DNA of 64,000 bases from an uncultured Aquimarina sp. (GTDB lineage: Bacteria > Bacteroidota > Bacteroidia > Flavobacteriales > Flavobacteriaceae): NCBI GenBank assembly GCA_947498815.1, contig CANMLU010000008.1:62001-126000 (forward strand). Direction: 5' to 3'. The notes beneath the pieces are model-generated. The model made no database searches and was not told the origin of the DNA. It worked only from the letters and a program-made list of their open reading frames with translations. Shown piece by piece: positions 17,620 to 26,660 of this stretch. The first letter of the stretch is position 1. Each line of letters begins with the position of its first letter. The translations under genes and the position numbers were made by a program.

Positions 17620-17817
17620 TTAACCGTGAATTATGCGCACATTTGCTGCAATAACTCCCTTGCGTCCTTCTTCTTCTTGATATTCTACTTTGTCACCTTC
17701 GTTTAGTGCTTCGCCATCAATTCCAGAGGCGTGTACAAAGATGTCTTTTCCTGTTTCGTCGTTGGTAATAAATCCGTAACCTTTTGATTCGTTAAAAAAT
17801 TTTACTGTTCCTTCCAT
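17620..17817 (-). CDS. cold-shock domain protein
   Basis: This 65-residue single-domain CspA-type nucleic-acid chaperone binds single-stranded RNA and DNA. RNP1 is at 12-17 (KGYGFI) and RNP2 at 25-30 (DIFVHA). The opening EGTVKFFNESKG and acidic middle (EALNEGDKVEYQEEEGRKG) are standard. Length is that of the family. About 100 bases separate it from the next gene upstream, leaving room for the long leader that often gives cold induction; I see no specific element there. Confidence 0.95.
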   Translation of the reverse strand: MEGTVKFFNESKGYGFITNDETGKDIFVHASGIDGEALNEGDKVEYQEEEGRKGVIAANVRIIHG

Positions 17818-17917
17818 TGTAATAAAATTGTAATAAAAAATGTATTTGTTTGAGTTCTAAAGTTAATCTTAAATATTTTATGAATCGTTATCAAAATGTG
17901 AATATTTTCTAAAAGCT

Positions 17918-18172
17918 TCAGTCTTTATTGTCCTTTTTTGCTTCGTAATCCCTCATTTTTCTTAAGTTTTCCTCGGTTAACATATAGTCTTTAACTTTTT
18001 TATTTTTCCATCGGTGATAGATAAAAATTGGCATTAAAATAAATGAAGCTGCTAGTATTGCGACCCCTACTAATTTATCTCCGGTGGTATGATCTCCAGA
18101 ATTTTTAAAGTAATATCCTACACAAATTAACACTACAATGGCGATAAAAAGTGTTCTGATGATGTATTTCAT
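17918..18172 (-). CDS. small membrane protein of unknown function
   Basis: This 84-residue protein has two hydrophobic segments (about 3-21 and 33-52) separated by a polar loop (KNSGDHTTGDK). A strongly charged cytoplasmic tail follows (KNKKVKDYMLTEENLRKMRDYEAKKDNKD). It could be a lone gene or follow the CLC gene, from which it is separated by 114 bases on the same strand. No family is recognised. The helix-loop-helix-tail architecture and a clean start make a real gene likely. Confidence 0.65.
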   Translation of the reverse strand: MKYIIRTLFIAIVVLICVGYYFKNSGDHTTGDKLVGVAILAASFILMPIFIYHRWKNKKVKDYMLTEENLRKMRDYEAKKDNKD

Positions 18173-18286
18173 CTATTTATATTTATTGTTTTTCAATGGT
18201 CAGATGGAATTCGTCAATAATTATTTCGGTTGATATAAACTTAATTATTATGACTCATTTCATGAGTTCATTTTATTTTGAACGAA

Positions 18287-20074
18287 TTACTGAGTAAAAT
18301 TAATCAACTTTCGGCGATATGAGGTAAGTAATTTTGATTTTGAAATAAAGCCAAAGTATTTTCCATCTTTAATCACCGGGAGATTCCATACTCCGGTGTC
18401 TTGAAATTTTTGCATCACCGTTTTTGCATTATCTTCTTCGTAGATAATCAGTACCGAAGTTTGGGTCATTAATGTTTCGACCTTCACCTTATGATACATA
18501 GTGATATCAAACATAATATCTCTAATATCATCCAAAGATACAATACCTATGAGGTGGTTAAACTCATCTGTAACTGGAAAAAAATTCCTATTTGATTTTG
18601 CTACGGCCTCACTTAATAGTTGTTTTAATGTATAATTGGGTTTTACCGAAATAAAGTTTGTTTCTACGCAATCTTCAAGATTCATTAGGGTTAATACTGT
18701 CTGATCTTTATCATGAGTAAGTAGATCACCTTGCTCTGCTAACTCCCTTGTGTAAATATTATGTTCAAGATTGTTTTTTGAAATAATAAATGATATTGAG
18801 GTGGTGATCATTAATGGAACAAATAGCTCATAACTCGAAGTGATCTCTGCAATAAGAAATATTGAAGTTAAGGGTGCATGCAATACTCCTGCAATAAGGC
18901 CAGCCATTCCCAGTAATGTAAAATTTGCTTCAGATACTTGAATACCTACTCCTAGATTATTAATGACTTTGGATACTACATTGCCCAATGCACTTCCCAT
19001 TACCATGGTAGGAATAAATACTCCTCCAGATCCACCAGCGGCAAAAGTGGCGGTCATCGCTACTGCCTTAAAAATAGTAATACCTGTAAGTAATGCGATG
19101 ACGATCCATATATTAGATGTCATATCATCAAAAGGAGTTTTTCCGATGGCGGTGAGATGATCCCCATGCAATAAATCGTTTATAAAACCAAGACCTTCTC
19201 CATATAAAGGAGGTATAAAATAGAGCATAATCCCAATGGCGAGTCCTCCAATTAATAGGCGATGAATTTTTTTTGGGAAACGATCAAAAAAGTGAAGAAT
19301 CCCAAAATACATTTTACTAAAATATATAGATGCAACCGCTGTGCCTATACCCAGTATGATGTAAAAAGGAGTGTCATAAATGTCAAACTTTTCGAGTACA
19401 TTAAATCTAAAAAGTACTTCATCCCCCAAGAAGAAATAAGAAGTAATTATAGCAGATACCGATGCAAAAAGTAGCGGTAGTAAAGAAGCTAATGTGAGAT
19501 CCAGACTGAAAACTTCTACAGCAAAGACCAAACCTGCCAAGGGAGATTTAAAAACGGCTGAAATAGCTCCTGCTGCAGCACAACCTATTAATAAAAATCG
19601 GGTTTTCCCTTTTATTTTAAATAAATTACAGATATCAGAGCTCAGTGTGGATCCAGATCCAATAGCAGGTCCTAATAGTCCTACCGAACCTCCAAAACCT
19701 ACAGTGATTGGCGCCAAGATAAGGGGCAAATACCCATGAATTGGTTTAATTACTCCATTTTTTTTTGAAAGTGAATGTAGAATTAAAGGGATTGCAGATC
19801 TTACATTTTTTTTGATGATGAACTTTGTAAATACATATACAATCAGAAGTCCGATTACAGGTATGATAAAATAAAAAGAAGTCTGCCAGGAGATAATATC
19901 ACTCTCTAAAACGACTTGAATTAAGTGCGTAATGTTTTTTAATAATAGAGATGTCAGACCAGCGGCAAATCCAACCAGAATACTTAAAATAAGGATAAAA
20001 TTCTTATCAGAAATATTACGATAGCGCCATTTTAAAAGCTTGTATAGTAAAGTTTTTTTTGAGGGGCTTGACAT
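18287..20074 (-). CDS. CLC-type chloride channel/transporter with CBS pair and altered gating glutamate site
   Basis: This 595-residue membrane protein has the CLC fold (about 25-440) and a C-terminal CBS pair (about 455-585). The selectivity segment GGSVGLLGPAIGSGS (129-142) aligns with GxxGREGP of E. coli ClC. The gating/proton glutamate (E148 there) is Leu134 here, encoded by an intact TTA codon within GGA-CTA-TTA-GGA-CCT. The second signature GVFIP (about 345) is normal. Loss of this glutamate abolishes proton coupling in studied CLCs, so this protein may be an uncoupled anion channel or carrier. That is inference. The CBS pair suggests nucleotide regulation. It is a single-gene unit or heads a pair with the small membrane protein. 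Confidence 0.9.
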   Translation of the reverse strand: MSSPSKKTLLYKLLKWRYRNISDKNFILILSILVGFAAGLTSLLLKNITHLIQVVLESDIISWQTSFYFIIPVIGLLIVYVFTKFIIKKNVRSAIPLILHSLSKKNGVIKPIHGYLPLILAPITVGFGGSVGLLGPAIGSGSTLSSDICNLFKIKGKTRFLLIGCAAAGAISAVFKSPLAGLVFAVEVFSLDLTLASLLPLLFASVSAIITSYFFLGDEVLFRFNVLEKFDIYDTPFYIILGIGTAVASIYFSKMYFGILHFFDRFPKKIHRLLIGGLAIGIMLYFIPPLYGEGLGFINDLLHGDHLTAIGKTPFDDMTSNIWIVIALLTGITIFKAVAMTATFAAGGSGGVFIPTMVMGSALGNVVSKVINNLGVGIQVSEANFTLLGMAGLIAGVLHAPLTSIFLIAEITSSYELFVPLMITTSISFIISKNNLEHNIYTRELAEQGDLLTHDKDQTVLTLMNLEDCVETNFISVKPNYTLKQLLSEAVAKSNRNFFPVTDEFNHLIGIVSLDDIRDIMFDITMYHKVKVETLMTQTSVLIIYEEDNAKTVMQKFQDTGVWNLPVIKDGKYFGFISKSKLLTSYRRKLINFTQ

Positions 20075-20107
20075 CTTTTATAAACTCTTATTAAGTTAAA
20101 GGTAATA

Positions 20108-20132
20108 AAAATCCCGCCATGAGCGGGATTTT
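20108..20132 (-). terminator. rho-independent terminator after aspS
   Basis: A perfect 10-base-pair stem (AAAATCCCGC / GCGGGATTTT) encloses a 5-base loop. On the minus strand it is followed by a T tract. It lies 38 bases past the aspS stop and just before the CLC gene start. Confidence 0.8.
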
Positions 20133-20169
20133 ATAATAACCGAAATTTTTAAACTTAAAAGATTTTATA

Positions 20170-21921
20170 TTATTGTAAATCAAGTTTAATATTTAATTCT
20201 TTGAGTTGATCTTTATCAATATTGGCTGGCGCATCAATCATAACATCGCGACCACTATTGTTTTTTGGAAATGCAATATAATCTCTAATAGTCTCTTGTC
20301 CTCCCAAAATGGCAACGAGTCTATCGAAACCAAAAGCCAGACCTCCATGGGGCGGAGCACCATATTGGAAAGCATCCATTAAAAATCCAAATTGTTCTTT
20401 GGCTTCTTCTGGAGTAAATCCAAGATAATCAAACATTAAAGCTTGTGTTTCTTTATCATGAATACGAATAGATCCGCCACCAATTTCATTTCCATTTAAA
20501 ACCAAATCATATGCATTTGCACGTACATCTCCTGGCTTTGATTCTAATAAAGAAATATCTTCAGGTTTTGGAGAGGTGAATGGGTGATGCATAGCATGAT
20601 AACGTTCTGTTTCTTCATCCCATTCTAATAATGGAAAATCCACGACCCATAACGGTGCAAACTCTTCGGGATTTCGCAATCCCAGTCGTTCTGCCAATTC
20701 CATTCTTAAAGCACTTAATTGTGCTCTAACTTTGTGCGTTTGTCCAGAAAGGATACAAATCAAATCACCTGCTTTGGCGCCGGTTGTTGATGCCCATTTA
20801 GCAAGATCATCTTGATCATAAAATTTATCTACAGAAGATTTGTAGGATCCATCTTCATTGCATTTTACATACACCATTCCTAGTGCTCCTACTTGAGGTC
20901 GCTTTACCCAGTCGACAAGTTTATCGATTTCTTTACGAGTATAAGAAGCACCGCCCGGAACGGCAATACCTACTACTAATTCGGCATCATTAAATACTTT
21001 GAAGTCTTTATGCTGTGCTATCTCATTGAGTTCACCAAACTTCATCTCGAAACGAATATCTGGTTTGTCATTACCATAGGTTCGCATTGCTTCATCATAG
21101 GTCATACGAGGGAAATCCCCAATAGTAATTCCTTTAATTTCCTGAAGTAAATGACGAGTTAAGCCTTCAAATATATTTAGGATGTCTTCTTGTTCTACAA
21201 AAGCCATTTCACAGTCAATCTGCGTAAATTCTGGCTGTCTGTCGGCTCTTAGATCTTCGTCTCTAAAACATTTTACAATTTGGAAATATTTATCCATGCC
21301 ACCTACCATAAGCAATTGCTTAAAAGTTTGTGGAGATTGAGGTAAGGCATAAAATTGCCCTTCGTTCATTCGAGAAGGTACCACAAAATCACGAGCTCCT
21401 TCGGGAGTAGATTTTATTAAATATGGTGTCTCCACTTCGATAAAACCTTCATGAGAAAGATAATTACGAACGTGCATGGCCACTTGATGGCGAAACATTA
21501 AACTATTTTTTACCGGGTTACGACGAATATCCAGATATCTGTATTTCATTCTAATATCTTCACCACCATCAGTGTTATCTTCAATAGTAAATGGCGGAAC
21601 AATTGCTTCATTAAGAATAGTGAGTTCTTTTACCAAGATTTCAATATCACCTGTAGGTATATTGGGATTCTTGGATTCACGTTCGATCACTAATCCCTTA
21701 ACTTGAATCACGAATTCACGACCCAGAGTTTTGGCTTTTTCGACAACAGCTGCGGGAGTACGTTCTTCATCAAATATCAATTGGGTAATACCATATCGAT
21801 CTCGAAGATCTACCCAAATCATAAATCCTTTATCTCTTGATTTTTGTACCCATCCTGCAAGGATAACTTCTTTATTAATGTCTTTGGCCTGCAGTTCGCC
21901 GCAAGAATGACTTCTATACAT
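20170..21921 (-). CDS. aspS: aspartate--tRNA ligase
   Basis: This 583-residue class IIb synthetase charges tRNA-Asp. It starts with the typical [10 protein letters not shown] and the OB-fold anticodon-binding domain ([27 protein letters not shown]). Motif 2 ([18 protein letters not shown]) lies near 220. A bacterial-type GAD insertion follows (about 295-410), and motif 3 ([13 protein letters not shown]) is near the end. Length and domain order are those of bacterial AspRS. Whether it is discriminating or also charges tRNA-Asn cannot be judged here. A TACTTTTG -7 box lies 22 bases upstream, and a strong terminator follows. Confidence 0.97.
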   Translation of the reverse strand: MYRSHSCGELQAKDINKEVILAGWVQKSRDKGFMIWVDLRDRYGITQLIFDEERTPAAVVEKAKTLGREFVIQVKGLVIERESKNPNIPTGDIEILVKELTILNEAIVPPFTIEDNTDGGEDIRMKYRYLDIRRNPVKNSLMFRHQVAMHVRNYLSHEGFIEVETPYLIKSTPEGARDFVVPSRMNEGQFYALPQSPQTFKQLLMVGGMDKYFQIVKCFRDEDLRADRQPEFTQIDCEMAFVEQEDILNIFEGLTRHLLQEIKGITIGDFPRMTYDEAMRTYGNDKPDIRFEMKFGELNEIAQHKDFKVFNDAELVVGIAVPGGASYTRKEIDKLVDWVKRPQVGALGMVYVKCNEDGSYKSSVDKFYDQDDLAKWASTTGAKAGDLICILSGQTHKVRAQLSALRMELAERLGLRNPEEFAPLWVVDFPLLEWDEETERYHAMHHPFTSPKPEDISLLESKPGDVRANAYDLVLNGNEIGGGSIRIHDKETQALMFDYLGFTPEEAKEQFGFLMDAFQYGAPPHGGLAFGFDRLVAILGGQETIRDYIAFPKNNSGRDVMIDAPANIDKDQLKELNIKLDLQ

Positions 21922-21942
21922 AGTAGAATCTTATTAAGGCTG

Positions 21943-21950
21943 CAAAAGTA
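21943..21950 (-). promoter_or_regulatory. Bacteroidetes -7 promoter element for aspS (TACTTTTG)
   Basis: On the minus strand TACTTTTG matches TAnnTTTG exactly, 22 bases before the aspS start codon. I see no well-placed TTG at -33, so the call rests on the -7 box and position. Confidence 0.45.
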
Positions 21951-22059
21951 AGAAGTTTAATATAAATACTTCATGTGTTTTTTGTAAAATGAAAACCCAA
22001 TTTTTGAGTATGATGAAAATGATCTTGACTTTTAATTTTTAGAGAATTTTGTAGTTTTA

Positions 22060-22095
22060 GTGCGTATAATGCACTTAATCGGCGATTTTTATACG
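22060..22095 (+). promoter_or_regulatory. nested inverted repeats in the susC upstream region
   Basis: GTGC/GCAC at 22060-22063 and 22071-22074, and CGTATAA/TTATACG at 22063-22069 and 22089-22095, share bases and could form alternative hairpins. They lie 75-110 bases before the SusC start, next to a TAGTTTTA box at 22052. They may be an operator or leader structure; nothing more specific can be said. Confidence 0.3.
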
Positions 22096-22168
22096 AACAA
22101 TTGTTAGTTTTAACATTTTTTTATAAGTATCTTTTAATAGATTTAACCAAACATTTAAACAAATCATT

Positions 22169-25144
22169 ATGAAACAACAAACTCATTTTAGCAGAATGAA
22201 GATTCTGCTATTATTAATTTTTACTCCGGTCATAATCATGGCCCAAGAGACCATCACGGGGAAAGTGGTCATTGAAGGTACTGGAGAAGGGGCACCTTTT
22301 ATGAATATCGTAGAACAGGGGACTAATAACGGAACTTCGAGTGATATTGACGGTAATTTTAGTATTACCGTGAGTGAGCTTCCTGCAAATCTTGTAGTAT
22401 CCGCATTAGGGTTTTCTGAAAAAGTAGTACCTGTTACAACCGCAGGTAATATTACAATTCAGGTAAGTGAGTCTTCTGAAGCTCTAGACGAAGTTGTAGT
22501 AACAGGTTTGGCAACTTCTGTTAAAAGAAGTAATGCTGCGAATGCTGTAGCTTCAATAACAGCTGATGAATTAGTAGGAGTTACACCTCCGCCAACTTTG
22601 GACGGTGCCTTATATGGAAAATTTGCAGGAGCTATAGTAAGCGCAAATTCTGGTGCTCCAGGAGGGGGATTATCTGTAAAACTGAGAGGTATTACCTCGA
22701 TCGCCGGTAACTCACAACCACTTTATATCGTCGATGGTGTTTATATTGATAACTCATCCATTGCCGCAGGATTGAATACAGTTTCAGGAGCAGCTGCGGG
22801 GGGTAGCGCATCAAACCAAGACAATCCTACGAATCGTATTGCAGACATTAATCCAGATGATATTGCGAACATCGAGATTCTTAAAGGGGCATCCGCTGCA
22901 GCTATCTATGGATCAAGGGCATCTGCTGGGGTTGTTATTATTACTACTAAAAGGGGTAAAGCAGGAAAGACAAGTATTAATATTACACAGTCAAATGGTT
23001 TTACACAAGCGATCAGATTGCTTGGAGTTCGTGATTATACTGAACAAAGAATTATAGATTCTGGAAGTTTTGATAATGATGATTTGCAAAACTTTATTGC
23101 GGCTAGAGATGCAGGACGTTTGGTAGATTATGAAGAAGAACTTTTTGGAGAAGAAGGGTTCATTTCAAAAACTAACTTCAATGTAAGTGGTGGTGGAGAA
23201 AAAACTACATTTTATGCTGGTATTTCTCACCAAAACGAGGATGGGATAGTTAAAAATACTGGATATGAAAAAACATCATTACGATTAAACATTGATCATA
23301 AAATCACAGATAATATTAAGCTTAGTCTTAGTAATAATTATATTCAATCTTCTTCCGACAGGGGGTTTTTTAATAACGATAACACCGGAACTACCATTGG
23401 AGTCTCTTTGACGGCAACTACTCCTTGGCTGGATTTGTTTCCGGATGCAAATGGCATTTATCCTGATAATCCGTCTGGATCTTCGAATATTCTTCAGACC
23501 AGAGATCTTATTACCAATAATGAGAAAAACAAAAGATATATTGCGGGGGCTAATTTGGATGTAAATATTTACAAAAGTGATCATTCGAATTTAAAAGCTG
23601 TTTTAAGAGCTGGGGTTGATGCCTATACTTTTGAGACGTTGGCAATATTCCCAAAGACATTGCAGTTTCAGAAACCGGATAATGGTGGTGTTGGAGGTGT
23701 TTCAGCTCAAGGAACTACTATAAATACAAATAATAACTACTCTGGATTTTTAGTACATAATTACTTTACTGATAATAACTTGAACTTTCGAACTCAAGGG
23801 GGTTTAACAAGAGAGATTTTTGATCAGAATTCTGTATTAACAACAGCTACAGGATTGGTGTCGGGACAAACAAACCTGAACTTATCTGCATCAAGAAATG
23901 TTGTTCAAAATAGATTGAAACAAGAGGATTTCGGATTCTTTGTACAAGAAGAGGTTAACTATCAAGATAAGATCATTGGTACGATTGGTTTAAGAGGAGA
24001 TAAATCTTCAAATAATACAGATGTAAATAAATTCTTTTATTACCCAAAAGCATCGTTGGCAATCAACATTCCTAAATTTGGTTTCTGGAGTTTAGATCAA
24101 GTTAATGAACTTAAATTAAGAGTAGCATATGGTGAGGCTGGGAACTTTCCGTTTTTTGGAGCCAATTCAACTATTTTCACAAATACTGCAATCGCAGGTT
24201 TAAGCGGAATAACTTTGAATGGTCAATTAGGAAATACCGACATTGAGCCTGAAAGACAAAAAGAATTAGAATTTGGAGTTGATTTAGGATTATTAGATAA
24301 CAGAGTAGGCCTGCAGTTTACATACTATCAGAAAACTGTAGATGATTTGATTATTTCATCGGCAATAGAGCCTTCAACAGGTTTTGTTACTCAAGTAGTA
24401 AATGCCGGTAACTTAGAAAATAATGGAGTTGAAATTAGTTTAAATGCAGTTCCTATAAGGAATGAAAATTTTGAGTGGACTACTTTCGTAACATTTTTTA
24501 AGAATACATCAGAAATTACCAAATTGAATATCCCAGCATTTAACACAGGTGCTTTTGGAGCCACTCTGGGAACTTTTAGAATCGAAGAAGGTAAAAGCGC
24601 AACACAAATTGTAGGTATCACTCCAAACGGTCTGGCCGTTTTGGGAGATGCAGAACCAGATTTCCAAATGTCTTTTCAGAATAGTTTAAAGTATAAGAAC
24701 TTTGATTTGTCATTTATGTGGCAATGGAAACAAGGAGGTGATAATGTTAACCTTACGGCACTATTAACGGATTTGAATGGAACCAGTGCGGATTATGATG
24801 ATATTGACCTGGATCCTGCGGGAGCATTAGGTAATGGTGATTTTAGACAAAGTCAATTAGGAGTTTCTGCAAGACCTTTTGTTGAAGATGCGTCTTATTT
24901 AAGATTAAGAGAATTAGGGCTTTATTATAATGTTCCTAGTAAAGCGCTACAACAATGGTTTGGTAAAGTTGTTCAATCAGCCAAAATAGGCTTCTCCGGA
25001 ACTAATATTGTGAATATATTTGACTATAATAGTTATGATCCTGAGGTTTCGAATTTTGGTTCTAATGGTATTTCTACAGGGGTAGAAGTAACACCATTTC
25101 CTTCTTCAAAAAGATATTTGTTTCACTTATCTGTAAGTTTATAA
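22169..25144 (+). CDS. SusC/RagA family TonB-dependent outer-membrane transporter
   Basis: This 991-residue outer-membrane importer has a signal peptide (about 1-27, ending IIMAQ). A CarboxypepD_reg-like domain follows (about 29-105: TITGKVVIEGTGEGAPFMNI), then the plug with LYIVDGVYIDN and IEILKGASAAAIYGSRASAGVVIITTKRG (about 180-275). The rest is a beta-barrel ending in an aromatic residue pattern (SSKRYLFHLSVSL). SusD follows nine bases later, giving a classic import pair. No glycoside hydrolase or sensor is adjacent; the next gene encodes an S9 peptidase behind a terminator. Peptide or protein-derived substrates are therefore more likely than glycans, but this is weak inference. Confidence 0.95.
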   Translation: MKQQTHFSRMKILLLLIFTPVIIMAQETITGKVVIEGTGEGAPFMNIVEQGTNNGTSSDIDGNFSITVSELPANLVVSALGFSEKVVPVTTAGNITIQVSESSEALDEVVVTGLATSVKRSNAANAVASITADELVGVTPPPTLDGALYGKFAGAIVSANSGAPGGGLSVKLRGITSIAGNSQPLYIVDGVYIDNSSIAAGLNTVSGAAAGGSASNQDNPTNRIADINPDDIANIEILKGASAAAIYGSRASAGVVIITTKRGKAGKTSINITQSNGFTQAIRLLGVRDYTEQRIIDSGSFDNDDLQNFIAARDAGRLVDYEEELFGEEGFISKTNFNVSGGGEKTTFYAGISHQNEDGIVKNTGYEKTSLRLNIDHKITDNIKLSLSNNYIQSSSDRGFFNNDNTGTTIGVSLTATTPWLDLFPDANGIYPDNPSGSSNILQTRDLITNNEKNKRYIAGANLDVNIYKSDHSNLKAVLRAGVDAYTFETLAIFPKTLQFQKPDNGGVGGVSAQGTTINTNNNYSGFLVHNYFTDNNLNFRTQGGLTREIFDQNSVLTTATGLVSGQTNLNLSASRNVVQNRLKQEDFGFFVQEEVNYQDKIIGTIGLRGDKSSNNTDVNKFFYYPKASLAINIPKFGFWSLDQVNELKLRVAYGEAGNFPFFGANSTIFTNTAIAGLSGITLNGQLGNTDIEPERQKELEFGVDLGLLDNRVGLQFTYYQKTVDDLIISSAIEPSTGFVTQVVNAGNLENNGVEISLNAVPIRNENFEWTTFVTFFKNTSEITKLNIPAFNTGAFGATLGTFRIEEGKSATQIVGITPNGLAVLGDAEPDFQMSFQNSLKYKNFDLSFMWQWKQGGDNVNLTALLTDLNGTSADYDDIDLDPAGALGNGDFRQSQLGVSARPFVEDASYLRLRELGLYYNVPSKALQQWFGKVVQSAKIGFSGTNIVNIFDYNSYDPEVSNFGSNGISTGVEVTPFPSSKRYLFHLSVSL

Positions 25145-25159
25145 AAGAAAGTAATGATT

Positions 25160-26524
25160 ATGAAAAATATATATAAAATAGTGAGTATTGCGGCTATAGG
25201 TTTTGTGACGCTTACTTCGTGTGAGATTGATGAAGTAGGGGATTTAAATGGACCTACGCTAGAGAATATAATCGATAACAGTACCCCAGGAGATATTCAA
25301 GATTTGATGGGAGGTATACTGTCCGATATGAGAAATAGATTAGGGACATACTTTGATGATGTTGGTGTTATCGGAAGAGAATACTATCGTTTTTCAAGTT
25401 CTGATCCTAGATTTACATCGGATTTGCTTGGTAAGAATAGAGCCGTATTGGATAATAATACTTTTTATACTACAGCTCCATGGGGAGCTCGTTACGGAAC
25501 TGCAAAAGGTACTAATATTCTTATACAGGCAATCGAAAATACGTCACCAGCGTATACCGATCAAGAAAAAAATGGACTTAGAGGAATAGGAAAAACTATT
25601 CAAGCATATGAGTTGCTTCTTAATCTAAACTTGACATTTCAAGGAGGAATTCGAGCTGATATTAGTGATCCAGAAAATTTGGGACCATTTTTAAGTTATA
25701 CTGCTTCTTTGGATGCGATAGAAGCATTATTGATTTCGGGAGCTACTGATCTTGGTAATGCCGGTACTGCATTTGCGGTAAATCTATCATCTGGTTTTGC
25801 AGGATTTGATACTCCTGCTGATTTCCTGAAGTTCAATAAAGCTATTTCTGCCAGAGTAGCTGCTTATCAAGGAGATTTAGCTGCCATGTCTGATTATCTT
25901 GGAGATTCTTTCCTTAATCTTTCTAGTGCACCCGATGATTTAATCGATGGTGTCTATTATGTGTTTTCTGCCGATGGAGCAGATCAAAGAAACCCAATGT
26001 TTTTTGCTCTTAATGCTTCTACTGCTGGAGTTAGAGTGGCACACCCTCTTTATACTACAGATATTGATCCTACGGATAATAGGATTTCTAAAGTTGCACT
26101 ACGAGATGAGTCAATAACTTCAGATGGACTTTCAGGAGATTATGATTTTAGGCTATATACTTCTGATGTAGATCCTATTCCAATCATTAGAAATGAAGAG
26201 TTAATTTTGCTATACGCGGAAGCAAATCATATAAGTAGTCCTGGTGATGCGGTTACAGCGATTAATTTAGTGAGAACTGCTGCGGGAGTTGGAGCTTATA
26301 CAGGAGGTACAAGCCCTGCCGAGTTAGTTGACGAGATTCTTAATCAACGTAGATTTTCATTATATGGCGAAGGTCATAGATGGATAGATATGAGACGTTT
26401 TGATCGATTAGGTGATTTGCCAATAGATAGATTAGCTGAACCACCAAGTGCTGATAATCCAGATGGTGTAGAAGAAGATGATGTTTGGGTTGAGTTTCCT
26501 ATCCCAGCGACAGAAAATCAATAA
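25160..26524 (+). CDS. SusD/RagB family nutrient-binding outer-membrane lipoprotein
   Basis: This is the surface lipoprotein partner that lids the SusC barrel. From the ATG at 25160 the signal peptide runs MKNIYKIVSIAAIGFVTLTSC with the lipidated Cys at 21. An ATG two codons earlier (25154) is possible, but the AAAGAAAG purine stretch at 25145 is better spaced for 25160. The helical SusD body ends with LNQRRFSLYGEGHRWIDMRRF and FPIPATENQ, hallmarks of the family. The mature protein is somewhat shorter than typical SusD proteins. It ends just before a strong terminator, so susC-susD form a two-gene operon. Confidence 0.93.
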   Translation: MKNIYKIVSIAAIGFVTLTSCEIDEVGDLNGPTLENIIDNSTPGDIQDLMGGILSDMRNRLGTYFDDVGVIGREYYRFSSSDPRFTSDLLGKNRAVLDNNTFYTTAPWGARYGTAKGTNILIQAIENTSPAYTDQEKNGLRGIGKTIQAYELLLNLNLTFQGGIRADISDPENLGPFLSYTASLDAIEALLISGATDLGNAGTAFAVNLSSGFAGFDTPADFLKFNKAISARVAAYQGDLAAMSDYLGDSFLNLSSAPDDLIDGVYYVFSADGADQRNPMFFALNASTAGVRVAHPLYTTDIDPTDNRISKVALRDESITSDGLSGDYDFRLYTSDVDPIPIIRNEELILLYAEANHISSPGDAVTAINLVRTAAGVGAYTGGTSPAELVDEILNQRRFSLYGEGHRWIDMRRFDRLGDLPIDRLAEPPSADNPDGVEEDDVWVEFPIPATENQ

Positions 26525-26543
26525 ATGATTTCGAAATAAACTT

Positions 26544-26571
26544 AAAAACGCCGCAATTTGCGGCGTTTTTT
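26544..26571 (+). terminator. strong terminator after susD (copy 1 of a duplicated sequence)
   Basis: ACGCCGCAA-T-TTGCGGCGT forms a GC-rich stem flanked by A5 and a T6 run, 20 bases after the susD stop. The 25-base core at 26545-26569 is identical to that at 28677-28701. Confidence 0.9.
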
Positions 26572-26618
26572 GTTTTCCATTATTGGAACATTTTAAATCA
26601 ATACCTACCGAAGTTTAC

Positions 26619-26626
26619 TATATTTG
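26619..26626 (+). promoter_or_regulatory. Bacteroidetes -7 promoter element for the S9 peptidase (TATATTTG)
   Basis: TATATTTG matches TAnnTTTG exactly, 35 bases before the peptidase start and after the susD terminator, so the peptidase probably has its own promoter. A well-spaced -33 TTG is not evident. Confidence 0.45.
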
Positions 26627-26660
26627 GTTTTTTTAAATCAATCAATCAAAAAATAATCTA

